Of a stretch of 64,000 bases of DNA, positions 28,462-36,778 are shown piece after piece. The DNA comes from Agaribacillus aureus. GTDB taxonomy: Bacteria > Bacteroidota > Bacteroidia > Cytophagales > Cyclobacteriaceae. The notes below the pieces were generated by a model that ran no database searches, was not told the DNA's origin, and saw only the letters and a list, made by a program, of their open reading frames with translations. Position 1 is the first letter of the stretch, and each line of letters begins with the position of its first letter. The stretch is from NCBI GenBank assembly GCA_030442055.1, contig JAUJEB010000003.1:62001-126000 (forward strand). The letters are read 5' to 3'. A program made the translations under genes and the position numbers.

Positions 28462-28475
28462 TTTGTTATAACAAA
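28462..28475. promoter_or_regulatory. 14-bp perfect palindrome, candidate Nudix-regulator operator
   Basis: TTTGTTATAACAAA reads the same on both strands. It lies 65 bp before the Nudix regulator start. The following bases contain a further GTTAGTC and ATAAC. Position suggests an autoregulatory site; family binding sites vary, so this is inference. Confidence 0.45.
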
Positions 28476-28655
28476 GTTAGTCAAAAATAACACCTTAAGT
28501 CTTCTACCTCAAATCAAAAGGTGCGCTGTAGTTAACCTAAAAATCAGCAGGCCTATACCACCAATAATTACTACTTTCATAATAATTTACTTAAACGTCA
28601 CCATCCTTCTCCAGCTCCTGTTGCACCCGCTTCGACAGATTCCCGGCGGCCAAAT

Positions 28656-28720
28656 AATACTACAATTAGGAATTAATAAAAAAAAGCATTTTCTTTACAA
28701 TACTACATTTAGGAATTAAT
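28656..28720 (+). promoter_or_regulatory. Tandem 22-bp repeat, candidate operator of second padR
   Basis: Two copies of AATACTACAWTTAGGAATTAAT (28656-28677 and 28699-28720) match at 21 of 22 positions and are 43 bp apart start to start, about four helical turns. The second ends 47 bp before the padR start codon. Two same-face binding sites for the PadR dimer are likely, though the dyad seen upstream of the first padR is not conserved here. Confidence 0.55.
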
Positions 28721-28767
28721 TATTTGTTTGAAAACACTCAAATCACAGAAGATCTAATTTTTTACCA

Positions 28768-29109
28768 ATGAAAAAATATCAGCTAGGCGAGTTTGAAGAA
28801 GTGGTTATGCTCACCGTAGGCGTGCTGTTTGGTGAGGCTTATGGCGTATCAATTAAAAAGGAAATTGAATCCCGCCTATCCAGAAAGGTTAGTGTAGGAG
28901 CCCTGCAATCAGCTTTGAAAAGGTTAGAAGATAAAGGTTATTTAAAATCACATGAAGGTGAATCTACGCAGGAAAGAGCAGGCAGACCAAAAAAATACTT
29001 TGTAATCACCGCTCTTGGGAAAAAAGCCCTGGAATATACCAGAAGTACCCGGAATGAGCTCTGGGAGGCAATTCCTAAAATAGCATTCGATTTAAAATTG
29101 ATTGAATAA
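28768..29109 (+). CDS. PadR family transcriptional regulator (second copy)
   Basis: A 113-residue PadR winged-helix protein, parallel to the one at 3444: GEFEEVVMLTVGVLFGEAYGVSIKKEIE, SVGALQSALKRLEDKGYL and the wing RAGRPKKYFVITALGKKALE. Its stop codon overlaps the ATG of the permease gene by one base (TAATG), a translationally coupled pair. It most likely represses that permease operon and itself. The repeat-containing region directly upstream differs from the palindrome used by the first copy, which suggests the two regulators have separate DNA specificity. Confidence 0.92.
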   Translation: MKKYQLGEFEEVVMLTVGVLFGEAYGVSIKKEIESRLSRKVSVGALQSALKRLEDKGYLKSHEGESTQERAGRPKKYFVITALGKKALEYTRSTRNELWEAIPKIAFDLKLIE

Positions 29110-31718
29110 TGAGACCCACACCACCAAAATTCTTTCTTCGTTTCTTCCGATGGTTTTGCCACCCTGACCTTCATACTAATATAGAGGGAGATCTTTTGGA
29201 ACTATATCAGGACAGGATAAGGCAGTCAGGCCGAAGAAAGGCAGATCGGATGTTTGCCATAGATGTCTTACTGCTCTTCAGGCCAAGCCTTATGCGAAGC
29301 TTTAAAACAGGTCAAAAACTTAATTATACCATTATGTTACAACACAACCTTTTAATTTCATTCAGAAATTTCAAACGTTACAAGTCTACGTTCTTCATCA
29401 ACTTACTAGGCTTATCTACCGGCCTGGCCTGTGTATTACTTATTTTTTTCTGGATACAAGACGAGTGGAGGATGGATAAGTTCCACGAAAAGGATAAGCA
29501 GTTGTATCAAGTAATGCAGATATATCCTATGGGGGGCAAAAATGAGCTGTATGACGCCAGCCCTGCCCCGTTGGCAAGGGCCCTGCAAGAAGAAATACCC
29601 GAAGTAGTGGCTGCGATATCGGGCAAGTCTCATGAGATTTTTGGGGGGGTACTCATTTACGAAGATAAAAAAGGAATAAAGGCGACACCCAAATATGCCG
29701 ATAACGGCTTTTTTGACATGTTTTCTTATCCACTGATTCAGGGGAATAAGGGACAGGTTTTGGTTAATAAACATGACGCTGTCATTTCCAGGGAAATAGC
29801 CCTAAAATTATTCGATAGCACGGAAGACGCCATCGGCAAAACCATTGCCTGGAAGAAAAAAATGGGAGATATCGTAGATTTAAGCGAGTCTTTCGTCATT
29901 ACCGGGGTATTTGACAATTTGTCTTCCCAGTCTACGGAAGAATTTGACGTTGTATTCACCTATGATTTTTATGACTCGCTGAGTGAAATACCGAGAAATT
30001 GGAACAATGATGGTGCCTCTACGTATGTAGTGCTGACCTCGAACCCGGATATTGATGATCTCAACGCGAAAATAACAGACCTAGTAGCCTCTCGTAGGAA
30101 TCGGAAAAATCAGTTTTTACTGAAGCAATATTCTTCCAAATACCTTCATGGAAACTATGAAAATGGCGTAGCTGTCGGAGGTCGTATCGTGTATGTCCGG
30201 ATGTTTTCAGCCATTGCCTTATTGATATTGGCGATAGCTAGTATCAATTTTATGAATTTGTCGACTGCCAGAGCGAGCACCAGGCTAAAAGAAATAGGCA
30301 TCAAAAAAACATTGGGTTCCAATAGGAAAAATCTTATTTTTCAGTTTGTCACAGAATCCCTGCTCATTTCACTATGCGCTCTTTTGGTAGCCGGACTTAT
30401 TGTAATAGCCATTCTTCCTCAGTTTAATCTGATTACGGGCAAAAAGCTGGGTTTTGATTTTTCTATTTCAGCAATTATCACCATGATTGGCATTGCCTTG
30501 CTTACGGGAATTCTTTCCAGCACTTATCCAGCCCTGTACCTTTCCGGTTTTAGACCTATTGAGGTGTTGAAGGGAAAACTCAATATTTCCTTTGGTGAAA
30601 TTTGGGTAAGAAAAGGGATGGTGATTTTCCAAATGACCATGTCTATCGTTCTGATTGCGGCAGTATTCACCATTTACAGGCAAATGGAATATATTCATAA
30701 CAAAAACCTTGGCTATGACAGGGAGAATATACTAACCATCAAAAACGACGGAGACCTGGATCAACACCTGGAAAGCTTTCTGTCTGAAGTACGTGCCCTG
30801 CCACAGGTGATTCGTGCCACCAGCGCGGTGGGGTCGCTCGTTGGCCATTATAATTGGACAAGTAATTTGGATTGGGAGGGCAGAGATAAGTCTTTTGTTA
30901 TAGATGTCTTCATTACAAATTACGATTTCATCGAAACTTTTGGAATAAGTATGAAAAAGGGACGGAGTTTTTCGCGCGATTTTGGGTCAGAGACCTCCAA
31001 AGTGATATTAAATGAGGCGGCTGTAAAGGGGATGGGTTTTGAAGATCCCATCGGCAAAACGATAACTTTCTGGCGTGAAAAAGTTGAGATTATTGGTGTC
31101 GTAAAAGATTTTCAATGCAGATCGCTCTACAATCAAGTGGAGCCTTGCATATTCAGGTTATTTGGTGGCGAAGATAATTATGGTGACTTGATAGCTATAA
31201 AAATGAGAGCTGGACAACAAAAGGAAGCAATTGCACATATTGCCACGATATTTGATAAGTTTAATCCCAAGGTCCCCTTTGAATATGGCTTTATGGATGA
31301 TGAATATCAGGCGCTTTACGAGTCTGAAAACAGAACCGCCGCGCTGTCTAAATATTTTGCAGGTCTGGCTATTATTATCTCCTGCTTGGGTTTACTGGGT
31401 TTAACAACATTTACAGCGGAACGGAGAATGAAGGAAATCGGGGTCAGAAAAATTCTGGGATCAAGCGTATTTGGCGTTGTTCGTTTACTCTCGGCTGACT
31501 ATACTAAATCAGTTGTAATAGCTGTCATCATCTCTTTACCTATCTGCTATCTGATGGCAAAGAAATGGTTGGACACCTTCGTGTTCAGCATTGATTTGAA
31601 AGGATGGCATTTTATCTGGGCGGGTTTACTGGTACTCTTCATCGCCTGGTTTACCATCGGAATACAAACTGTAAAAGCAGCGCGCGTAAATCCAGCGGAA
31701 TGTCTGAAAGATGAATAA
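29109..31718 (+). CDS. FtsX/MacB-type ABC transporter permease (second PadR-linked copy)
   Basis: An 869-residue protein with the same plan as the permease at 3804. It has a soluble N-terminal prefix (FFRWFCHPDLHTNIEGDLLELYQDR), a first helix near residue 100, a MacB-like periplasmic domain, FtsX block 1 (SINFMNLSTARASTRLKEIG), a second periplasmic domain (EAAVKGMGFEDPIGKTI, VVKDF), and FtsX block 2 (SCLGLLGLTTFTAERRMKEI, GVRKILGSS). Both blocks keep the KEIGxxK motif that couples to the ATPase. No ATPase is encoded nearby, so it must share one. It is followed convergently by the yjbR-like gene 41 bp away, so this operon has two genes only. Confidence 0.88.
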   Translation: MRPTPPKFFLRFFRWFCHPDLHTNIEGDLLELYQDRIRQSGRRKADRMFAIDVLLLFRPSLMRSFKTGQKLNYTIMLQHNLLISFRNFKRYKSTFFINLLGLSTGLACVLLIFFWIQDEWRMDKFHEKDKQLYQVMQIYPMGGKNELYDASPAPLARALQEEIPEVVAAISGKSHEIFGGVLIYEDKKGIKATPKYADNGFFDMFSYPLIQGNKGQVLVNKHDAVISREIALKLFDSTEDAIGKTIAWKKKMGDIVDLSESFVITGVFDNLSSQSTEEFDVVFTYDFYDSLSEIPRNWNNDGASTYVVLTSNPDIDDLNAKITDLVASRRNRKNQFLLKQYSSKYLHGNYENGVAVGGRIVYVRMFSAIALLILAIASINFMNLSTARASTRLKEIGIKKTLGSNRKNLIFQFVTESLLISLCALLVAGLIVIAILPQFNLITGKKLGFDFSISAIITMIGIALLTGILSSTYPALYLSGFRPIEVLKGKLNISFGEIWVRKGMVIFQMTMSIVLIAAVFTIYRQMEYIHNKNLGYDRENILTIKNDGDLDQHLESFLSEVRALPQVIRATSAVGSLVGHYNWTSNLDWEGRDKSFVIDVFITNYDFIETFGISMKKGRSFSRDFGSETSKVILNEAAVKGMGFEDPIGKTITFWREKVEIIGVVKDFQCRSLYNQVEPCIFRLFGGEDNYGDLIAIKMRAGQQKEAIAHIATIFDKFNPKVPFEYGFMDDEYQALYESENRTAALSKYFAGLAIIISCLGLLGLTTFTAERRMKEIGVRKILGSSVFGVVRLLSADYTKSVVIAVIISLPICYLMAKKWLDTFVFSIDLKGWHFIWAGLLVLFIAWFTIGIQTVKAARVNPAECLKDE

Positions 31719-31759
31719 ACCCTGCATCAAATCAAAATGCCGCCTTTATGTTATCCTGT

Positions 31760-32128
31760 TCACATGTCATTTTCATTCTCCAGTTCCAATCTTATCTTTT
31801 TTGGTAAATTGGCGACTGTCAAACGATACGATGTCTCCAGAAACTCATACAATATCTTGTTGGGAATAGAGCCATCTACCACCACCCGGCACCAGTGCTT
31901 TTTACTAAAATACGAGGGCTCCTGTACGGCATCATAAGTAGCTCTAAGCTCGTCAACTGTTTCCGGTTTGCATTTAATGCTAAAACTGGCAAAGGTGGTG
32001 ATGTCAGTAGCTGTAAACATTTTGCCCTTTACTTTAAACACTAAAACATTGGGCAATTTTGGAAAAGGAATCGACTCGGTTACACCCTTTTGCGACAGGC
32101 AAAAAAACCGGTATTCTTCAATATTCAT
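31760..32128 (-). CDS. MmcQ/YjbR family protein
   Basis: A 122-residue cytoplasmic protein of the MmcQ/YjbR fold. Recognisable segments are the N-terminal FCLSQKGVTESIPFPKLPNVLVFKVKGKMF, the central ASFSIKCKPETVDELRATYDAVQEP and YFSKKHWCRVVVDGSIP, ending in a C-terminal helix (YEFLETSYRLTVANLPKK). The fold resembles a CyaY-like DNA-binding module, but no function has been settled for the family. It is a single gene that converges with the permease. Confidence 0.88.
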   Translation of the reverse strand: MNIEEYRFFCLSQKGVTESIPFPKLPNVLVFKVKGKMFTATDITTFASFSIKCKPETVDELRATYDAVQEPSYFSKKHWCRVVVDGSIPNKILYEFLETSYRLTVANLPKKIRLELENENDM

Positions 32129-32287
32129 TTTCAGTAAATTGTACTGGTCCTAAAAGTTCAACCGGTCAAAGTTACGATTTAACAGTTAATTTGACATTGG
32201 TTGTACCTTTATTCTTAGCCCGGTGCCGGACGCCAAATTTAAAATGCGGATTTGGTATAAAGGTGTAACCGCAGATGACTATGGTTT

Positions 32288-32752
32288 TTAGTTACCAAAT
32301 GTATAGTCAACATCCACAAATGTTTCGAAAAGATCTTCGTTTTGATCCGGATCTGACATAACAATTCTTAGCTGATCCACCTTGACAGAGCTTACCGCAT
32401 CATCGTCAATAGAAATGAGCACAGTCCTGCTACCGGAACCTGTGAATACCTTTGAACTTGTATATAAAAACTCATTGGAGATTTTGCCATCGGTATAAGG
32501 TTGCACCCACATGCGTGCGCCATCGGCATTTGCAATTGTATAGTCGTAGGTAATAATTACCCGGTCATTGGTAACCGCCGACTGGTAAAATACCAATTGT
32601 GCGGGCGACGGAGGATCCATGCTGGTAATGGTAATTCTATTACTTAGTCCACCGTCATCATCCTTGCAGCCGCTAAACAATAATAGAAAAACAATGCAGA
32701 AAAAAAGTGTGCCATAAAATAATGGGGTCATTTGGTTTTTACAGGTTTTCAT
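32288..32752 (-). CDS. Small lipoprotein of unknown function
   Basis: A protein of 154 residues from the ATG at 32752, which gives a standard lipoprotein signal (MKTCKNQMTPLFYG, then a hydrophobic stretch to lipobox FSGC). A longer frame from 32824 would put 24 non-signal residues before it. After the Cys comes an acidic DDDGG linker, then a beta-rich domain (ITITSMDPPSPAQLVFYQSAVTNDRVIITYDY) that looks like an Ig/BIG-type sandwich. I do not recognise a function. It follows the glycoside hydrolase-like gene on the same strand with a 136-bp gap. Confidence 0.7.
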   Translation of the reverse strand: MKTCKNQMTPLFYGTLFFCIVFLLLFSGCKDDDGGLSNRITITSMDPPSPAQLVFYQSAVTNDRVIITYDYTIANADGARMWVQPYTDGKISNEFLYTSSKVFTGSGSRTVLISIDDDAVSSVKVDQLRIVMSDPDQNEDLFETFVDVDYTFGN

Positions 32753-32888
32753 GATTTCAAACTTTAAGATTGACAATTGGCAGGTGTCTCCTGCCATACC
32801 ATCCAAATCTAGTCTGATTGCCATAAAAGCATTGTTCCTCTTGTATCAACCATTAACGGAAATGTAACATAACCTATAATCAAGCTAT

Positions 32889-33998
32889 CTACCAGCCTCT
32901 CTCAGACAGGTTATTGTGTATGATGTCAAATGCCTGTTTATTACTCCCCTCACCTTCGTAATTCCTGATTCCCAATGTTCTCAGGTATTCGATAAACGTT
33001 GTGCCTGAGATATTATAGGGCCCGGCACTTTGGTGAGCTCCGGCTTCCGACAAATCATTTAACCTGACAAGATTAGCCGATTTTATGACATGTTGTTGCT
33101 GGTCCCAGGCTTTGAAAAAATTACAATAGAATGCTGCCTGCTTGGCCGCACTGCTCTCATTTTGAGCGCTGGATTGATAGCCAACCTCCTGCAAATAAAT
33201 GGGGGCGGCCGGAAAAGCCTTAACCAGCAAATCAAGTTCATCGATGACCACTTCCGGATCTTTAACCGCAAAGTCAGCCTGCAACGGATAATAGGTAGCC
33301 CCTAAAATATCTACATTTTCAAGCAAGTCGTTAAAAAGCGCAGGTCTATCGATCAGGCCGTACAAGGTTCCGGTAAAACCAACTTTTAGCTGAGGTTGAC
33401 TAGTGTGAACATAGCCGGTCATTGCCTTAAGAAAGTGGCCGTAATCTTCCCAAAAAGTTGACACCTCACCGGCAGTGTCGTATCCGTCAATTTCGTTGCC
33501 GATCTGCAGATTCAATAAAACGGATGGATCGACCTTGGTAAAAACAAAGTCAATGACCGCCTTGAATCTATCTATCATCTGGTCGTCATTAAACCTTACC
33601 CCATCCAGGTCTGGAGGAACGGTTTTCCCGCTCAGATCAATTGGTCGGAGGGTCAGGCTAAACTTTAGGTTATTGGCAGCGGCAACAGTACTTAACAATG
33701 ATAGCGCATCGCCTGGGTCAGACAGGTTATTCGGGGAAGTTTCAATCGAGGTCCAGGCTACATGCAGCGCGATAAACTCCACTCCCAATTGCGATGCCAG
33801 GTTAATATTGTCATCAAAGGAATTGGAGGCTGTTAAATCTAAAAGGTCAATGCCAACCTTTCGGTCCCCCTTGGGTACTGCATCAACTACCTCACAAGTA
33901 AAATCTCCATCGGGGGTATCTCCGGTATCATCGCTTTGACATGATAACAAAGTCAGCCCCAAAAATATCATGACGGCAACGGTAATTTGCTTATACAT
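32889..33998 (-). CDS. Clan GH-A-like glycoside hydrolase lipoprotein
   Basis: A TIM-barrel lipoprotein of 369 residues from the ATG at 33998, which gives the signal MYKQITVAVMIFLGLTLLSC with lipidated Cys20. The segment NLQIGNEIDGYD places Asn168-Glu169 where clan GH-A enzymes carry the acid/base, and IYLQEVGYQSS places Glu271 as the nucleophile. DILGATYYPL and SLTLRPID are further barrel strands. A retaining glycosidase is therefore likely, though the family (GH53-like or an unclassified group) and substrate cannot be named. It is not inside either PUL. I rejected a start at 34058 because it adds 20 residues before the signal. Confidence 0.72.
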   Translation of the reverse strand: MYKQITVAVMIFLGLTLLSCQSDDTGDTPDGDFTCEVVDAVPKGDRKVGIDLLDLTASNSFDDNINLASQLGVEFIALHVAWTSIETSPNNLSDPGDALSLLSTVAAANNLKFSLTLRPIDLSGKTVPPDLDGVRFNDDQMIDRFKAVIDFVFTKVDPSVLLNLQIGNEIDGYDTAGEVSTFWEDYGHFLKAMTGYVHTSQPQLKVGFTGTLYGLIDRPALFNDLLENVDILGATYYPLQADFAVKDPEVVIDELDLLVKAFPAAPIYLQEVGYQSSAQNESSAAKQAAFYCNFFKAWDQQQHVIKSANLVRLNDLSEAGAHQSAGPYNISGTTFIEYLRTLGIRNYEGEGSNKQAFDIIHNNLSERGW

Positions 33999-34240
33999 AA
34001 CCTTATATTTGATGGAATAAACTGTAGTTCGGAACGTATTCTTATATCCTTGAAGCAATATTAGACATCCTGACGGCTGTGTTCAACTTGAAAAGATTTG
34101 AAACATTACATTCATATTATCCGGCTTATAATTCGCCTTAGCGGCATTGATTGATGAGAGATCCCTGCTTTATATTTAATATTTTCCTCCAATGCCTGTA
34201 TTTTTGAGGTTCCATATTAAAAGTAAGCAGACTAGTGACG

Positions 34241-34693
34241 ATGTCATTACATATTTGTCAGGTGCCGGGTGATCAGGTGCCCCTGCCTTTGTTGTTACAG
34301 GCCGATCCCTCTGAGCAAAAAGTCAAAGGATATTTAAATGATTCTGCCTGTTACATCGCTGAAACCAGCGGCGTAGTGGCAGGTGTTTATGTCTTGAGAA
34401 AACTGAACCCCTCTACTTTTGAATTAATGAATATATCTGTTCATGCCGGCTATCAGGGCAAAGGTATCGGCTCAAAAATGTTAACTCATGCTATCGCAGA
34501 GGCAAAGCGATTTGGCGCCGGAAGGCTCGAGGTGGGTACAGGTACCTTCGGTTATCAACTTGCCTTTTATCAAAAAGCGGGATTTAGGGTTTACGCCATA
34601 GCGCAGGATTTTTTTCTAAAGAATTATGATTTCCCCCTGATAGAGTCAGGTATTCAGCACAAAGACATGCTTAGATTAGCCCTGGATTTATAA
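34241..34693 (+). CDS. GNAT-family N-acetyltransferase
   Basis: A 150-residue acetyl-CoA-dependent acyltransferase. The acetyl-CoA-binding motif A is clear (ISVHAGYQGKGIGSKMLTHAIAEAK, with Q/RxxGxG as QGKGIG), and motif B is LAFYQKAGFRVYAIAQDFF. The substrate is unknown. I use the ATG at 34241; a GTG six bases earlier is possible. It stands alone and is transcribed away from the GH-A-like gene. Confidence 0.86.
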   Translation: MSLHICQVPGDQVPLPLLLQADPSEQKVKGYLNDSACYIAETSGVVAGVYVLRKLNPSTFELMNISVHAGYQGKGIGSKMLTHAIAEAKRFGAGRLEVGTGTFGYQLAFYQKAGFRVYAIAQDFFLKNYDFPLIESGIQHKDMLRLALDL

Positions 34694-34834
34694 ATAGGCA
34701 TCTTCAAAAGGCCTGAGAAAATATCAGGGTGGTAAAAGTTATAAACCTATTTCAGTAAGCCGCCATGGATTTGGTGTACATACGTTTAACCCAAATTTAA
34801 TAATTCCTTAATCGGCAATTTCGTATCTTATTTT

Positions 34835-34842
34835 TATCTTTG
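34835..34842 (+). promoter_or_regulatory. Candidate -7 element of the PUL2 sigma gene
   Basis: TATCTTTG is an exact TANNTTTG match and would leave a leader of about 30 nt before the ATG at 34876. No TTG at the usual -33 distance is present, which is often the case for regulated promoters. Confidence 0.4.
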
Positions 34843-34875
34843 ATTTTGTTTTAGTTGTGTTTTAGGATTTACCCA

Positions 34876-35469
34876 ATGAATTCCAAGAACTTAGCCGGAC
34901 TATCAGATCATCAGTTGTTTGCGCTCATAAAGAAAAACAACCAACTGGCTTTTGCGGCTATATATGATAAGTATTGGGAATCTCTATATTCCATTGCCTA
35001 CCGGAAAACAGGGTCATCGCAGGAAACCGAAGACCTGCTGCATGAAGTCTTCATGGATCTATGGAAAAACCGTCAAAACATCGAGATCCGCAAATCCTTT
35101 GCCGCCTACATTGCCACAGCCCTCAAGTATAAGATTTTCCGGCTGATCGACGCCCAAAACGTCCGGAAAAAACACGCGGGATCTGTAAGTTTTGAAAGTA
35201 GGAACATGGAAACCACCCCTGAAAACCAGCTTTCTTTTGAAGAACTTTATGATCTTATAGAAGAAAGCATTGAAAAGCTACCGCAAAAGTGTAAATCCGT
35301 TTTCAGATTAAGCCGCGGCGATCATCAGACCGTAAAAGAAATCGCAACAACCTTAAACATATCGCCGCATACTGCGCAAAATCATATTAACTACGCCCTC
35401 AAAAAGCTACGGATTGACCTCCAGGATTACCTCACCATTCTCATCATTTTGTGCCTTCCTACACTGTGA
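34876..35469 (+). CDS. ECF-type RNA polymerase sigma-70 factor of PUL2
   Basis: A 197-residue ECF sigma factor (MNSKNLAGLSDHQLFALIKK). Region 2 contains TEDLLHEVFMDLWKNR and SFAAYIATALKYKIFRLID; region 4 contains LPQKCKSVFRLSRGDHQTVKEIATTLNISPHTAQNHINYALKKLR. A TTG-initiated form from 34855 is possible but the ATG at 34876 fits the family. Its C-terminus is a hydrophobic tail (TILIILCLPTL), as in the PUL1 sigma. Directly followed by fecR and susCD, so it should be released by FecR when the PUL2 transporter is loaded. Confidence 0.93.
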   Translation: MNSKNLAGLSDHQLFALIKKNNQLAFAAIYDKYWESLYSIAYRKTGSSQETEDLLHEVFMDLWKNRQNIEIRKSFAAYIATALKYKIFRLIDAQNVRKKHAGSVSFESRNMETTPENQLSFEELYDLIEESIEKLPQKCKSVFRLSRGDHQTVKEIATTLNISPHTAQNHINYALKKLRIDLQDYLTILIILCLPTL

Positions 35470-35619
35470 TATTTTCGTAGGGACCACAATTATTTTGCAT
35501 TTTTTTTAAAACTAACTAGTTGTTGTAAGCGATTTACCTCACTATACTATTGACGCCCCAAAGATCAGCGGCCCGTTTCAGGGATTTCAGCAGATCTCCG
35601 GTCACTAGGTAAATTACAG

Positions 35620-36621
35620 ATGGAAGATAACACACGTATTCAACAATTGGTCCGTAAACTACTCAGTGGAGATATTTCACCCGAGGAAGCACGGGAATTA
35701 AATGATTGGTATGATTCCCACGATATAATCGAGGAGAAAAGCGTAACCGGTGAAATGGCCGGACACAAAAATAGCATCAAGGCCAGGATGTTTGATAAAC
35801 TTCAAAACGAGATTCGCACCGAAAAACCCTACCATCATAGGGTTCTGGCGTCAATGTGGGAGCTGAGGAAAGTAGCAGCTGTGTTGATAATAATGCTGGG
35901 CGGGATCTATCTGGTCGCCAACTACCGGACACAGATTCAGGCGGGGATTAGTCCGGTGGCCTATGAGGTACACAGTACACAAGATAACAAGCGGTCAAAA
36001 ATCGTGTTGCCCGATGGCAGCGAAGTTTGGCTTAACGCCAACAGTGAATTAAAATATAGCGATGAATTTAACAGGGAAATACGCAAGGTATACCTTAAGG
36101 GTGAGGCATTTTTTGACGTGGTCAGAGATGAGGAGCATCCTTTTATTATACAGTCAAAGGAGATTGCCACTACCGTTTTGGGTACTTCGTTTAACGTAAA
36201 AGCAGTTGCCGGCGAAGACATTACAGTTACCGTGGCTACCGGCAAGGTGCAGGTAGCCGCAGTTGCGCCATCCGAAAATAAAACGGTATTACTCACGCCC
36301 AACCAGCAGGCTACCTACCACACCGCCACGCAGCAACTTTCCATGAAAGCCGTAGACCTGGATGTCTATCTAAGCTGGAAGGAAGAAAAACTAGTCTTTG
36401 ATGAAATAAGTCTGGCGAAAGCCATGGCTATCCTGGAAAACCGCTATGGCGCCAAAATCAGCATAAAAAACAAAAGTCTCGAAAACTGTATCATCGTTGG
36501 AGAACACGGGAATGAGAGCCTTGAAAATGTGTTGAAAGCGATGCAATTCGTGCTTGACTTTAACTATACATTCAAATCTCCCGACCACGTCGAAATTGAC
36601 GGAGGAGGATGCCATCAATAA
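35620..36621 (+). CDS. FecR-family anti-sigma factor of PUL2
   Basis: A 333-residue anti-sigma regulator with a cytoplasmic N-terminus carrying GDISPEEARELNDWYD (a motif common in this FecR group), one membrane helix at about 85-101, a periplasmic FecR domain (LPDGSEVWLNANSELKYS, LKGEAFFDVVRDEEHPF, VLGTSFNVKAVAG), and a C-terminal DUF4974 domain (LVFDEISLAKAMAILENRYGA, FVLDFNYTFK). It lies 150 bp after the sigma gene and 157 bp before susC. It should relay the signal of the STN domain of the PUL2 transporter. Confidence 0.94.
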   Translation: MEDNTRIQQLVRKLLSGDISPEEARELNDWYDSHDIIEEKSVTGEMAGHKNSIKARMFDKLQNEIRTEKPYHHRVLASMWELRKVAAVLIIMLGGIYLVANYRTQIQAGISPVAYEVHSTQDNKRSKIVLPDGSEVWLNANSELKYSDEFNREIRKVYLKGEAFFDVVRDEEHPFIIQSKEIATTVLGTSFNVKAVAGEDITVTVATGKVQVAAVAPSENKTVLLTPNQQATYHTATQQLSMKAVDLDVYLSWKEEKLVFDEISLAKAMAILENRYGAKISIKNKSLENCIIVGEHGNESLENVLKAMQFVLDFNYTFKSPDHVEIDGGGCHQ

Positions 36622-36695
36622 TAATAAAACCAACTGATTAAAGCAGATGCCTATGAAAAACAAATTAAACTAAAAGTGTAGAGAAGATAAAAAAA

Positions 36696-36733
36696 TCCGC
36701 CAAAGCCCGTGATGACGCACAAACTTTAGCGGA
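36696..36733 (+). promoter_or_regulatory. Hairpin in the fecR-susC leader of PUL2
   Basis: TCCGCCAAAG (36696-36705) faces CTTTAGCGGA (36724-36733), pairing at 9 of 10 positions, with an 18-nt loop. It is at the same relative place as the hairpin in PUL1. An A-rich stretch, not a U-tract, follows, so it is more likely a leader structure than a terminator. The remainder of the gap 36622-36778 shows nothing else. Confidence 0.45.
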
Positions 36734-36778
36734 CAAAAATTTCAAACGACCTTAAGTCATTTAAACCTATTCAAAATT

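Larger units (their letters stand above)
28398..28767. other. Intergenic region between divergent Nudix regulator and second padR
   Basis: No gene is supported in these 370 bp. It contains a 14-bp palindrome at 28462-28475 and two copies of a 22-bp repeat at 28656-28677 and 28699-28720, both listed separately. A plus-strand open frame that runs through the left half begins inside the regulator gene on the opposite strand and has no recognisable protein features. Confidence 0.7.

Noticed and set aside
28306-28719. 137-codon plus-strand ORF crossing the Nudix regulator start and the intergenic region
   Set aside because: No recognisable features; it runs over the candidate operator and the repeats and begins within the antisense of a real gene.
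34855-34875. TTG start for the PUL2 sigma factor
   Set aside because: The ATG at 34876 gives the usual family N-terminus; the extra seven residues (MCFRIYP) are not sigma-like.
36691-36740. Intrinsic terminator before PUL2 susC
   Set aside because: The hairpin is followed by A-rich, not T-rich, sequence and susC must be transcribed past it, so a leader structure is the better call.
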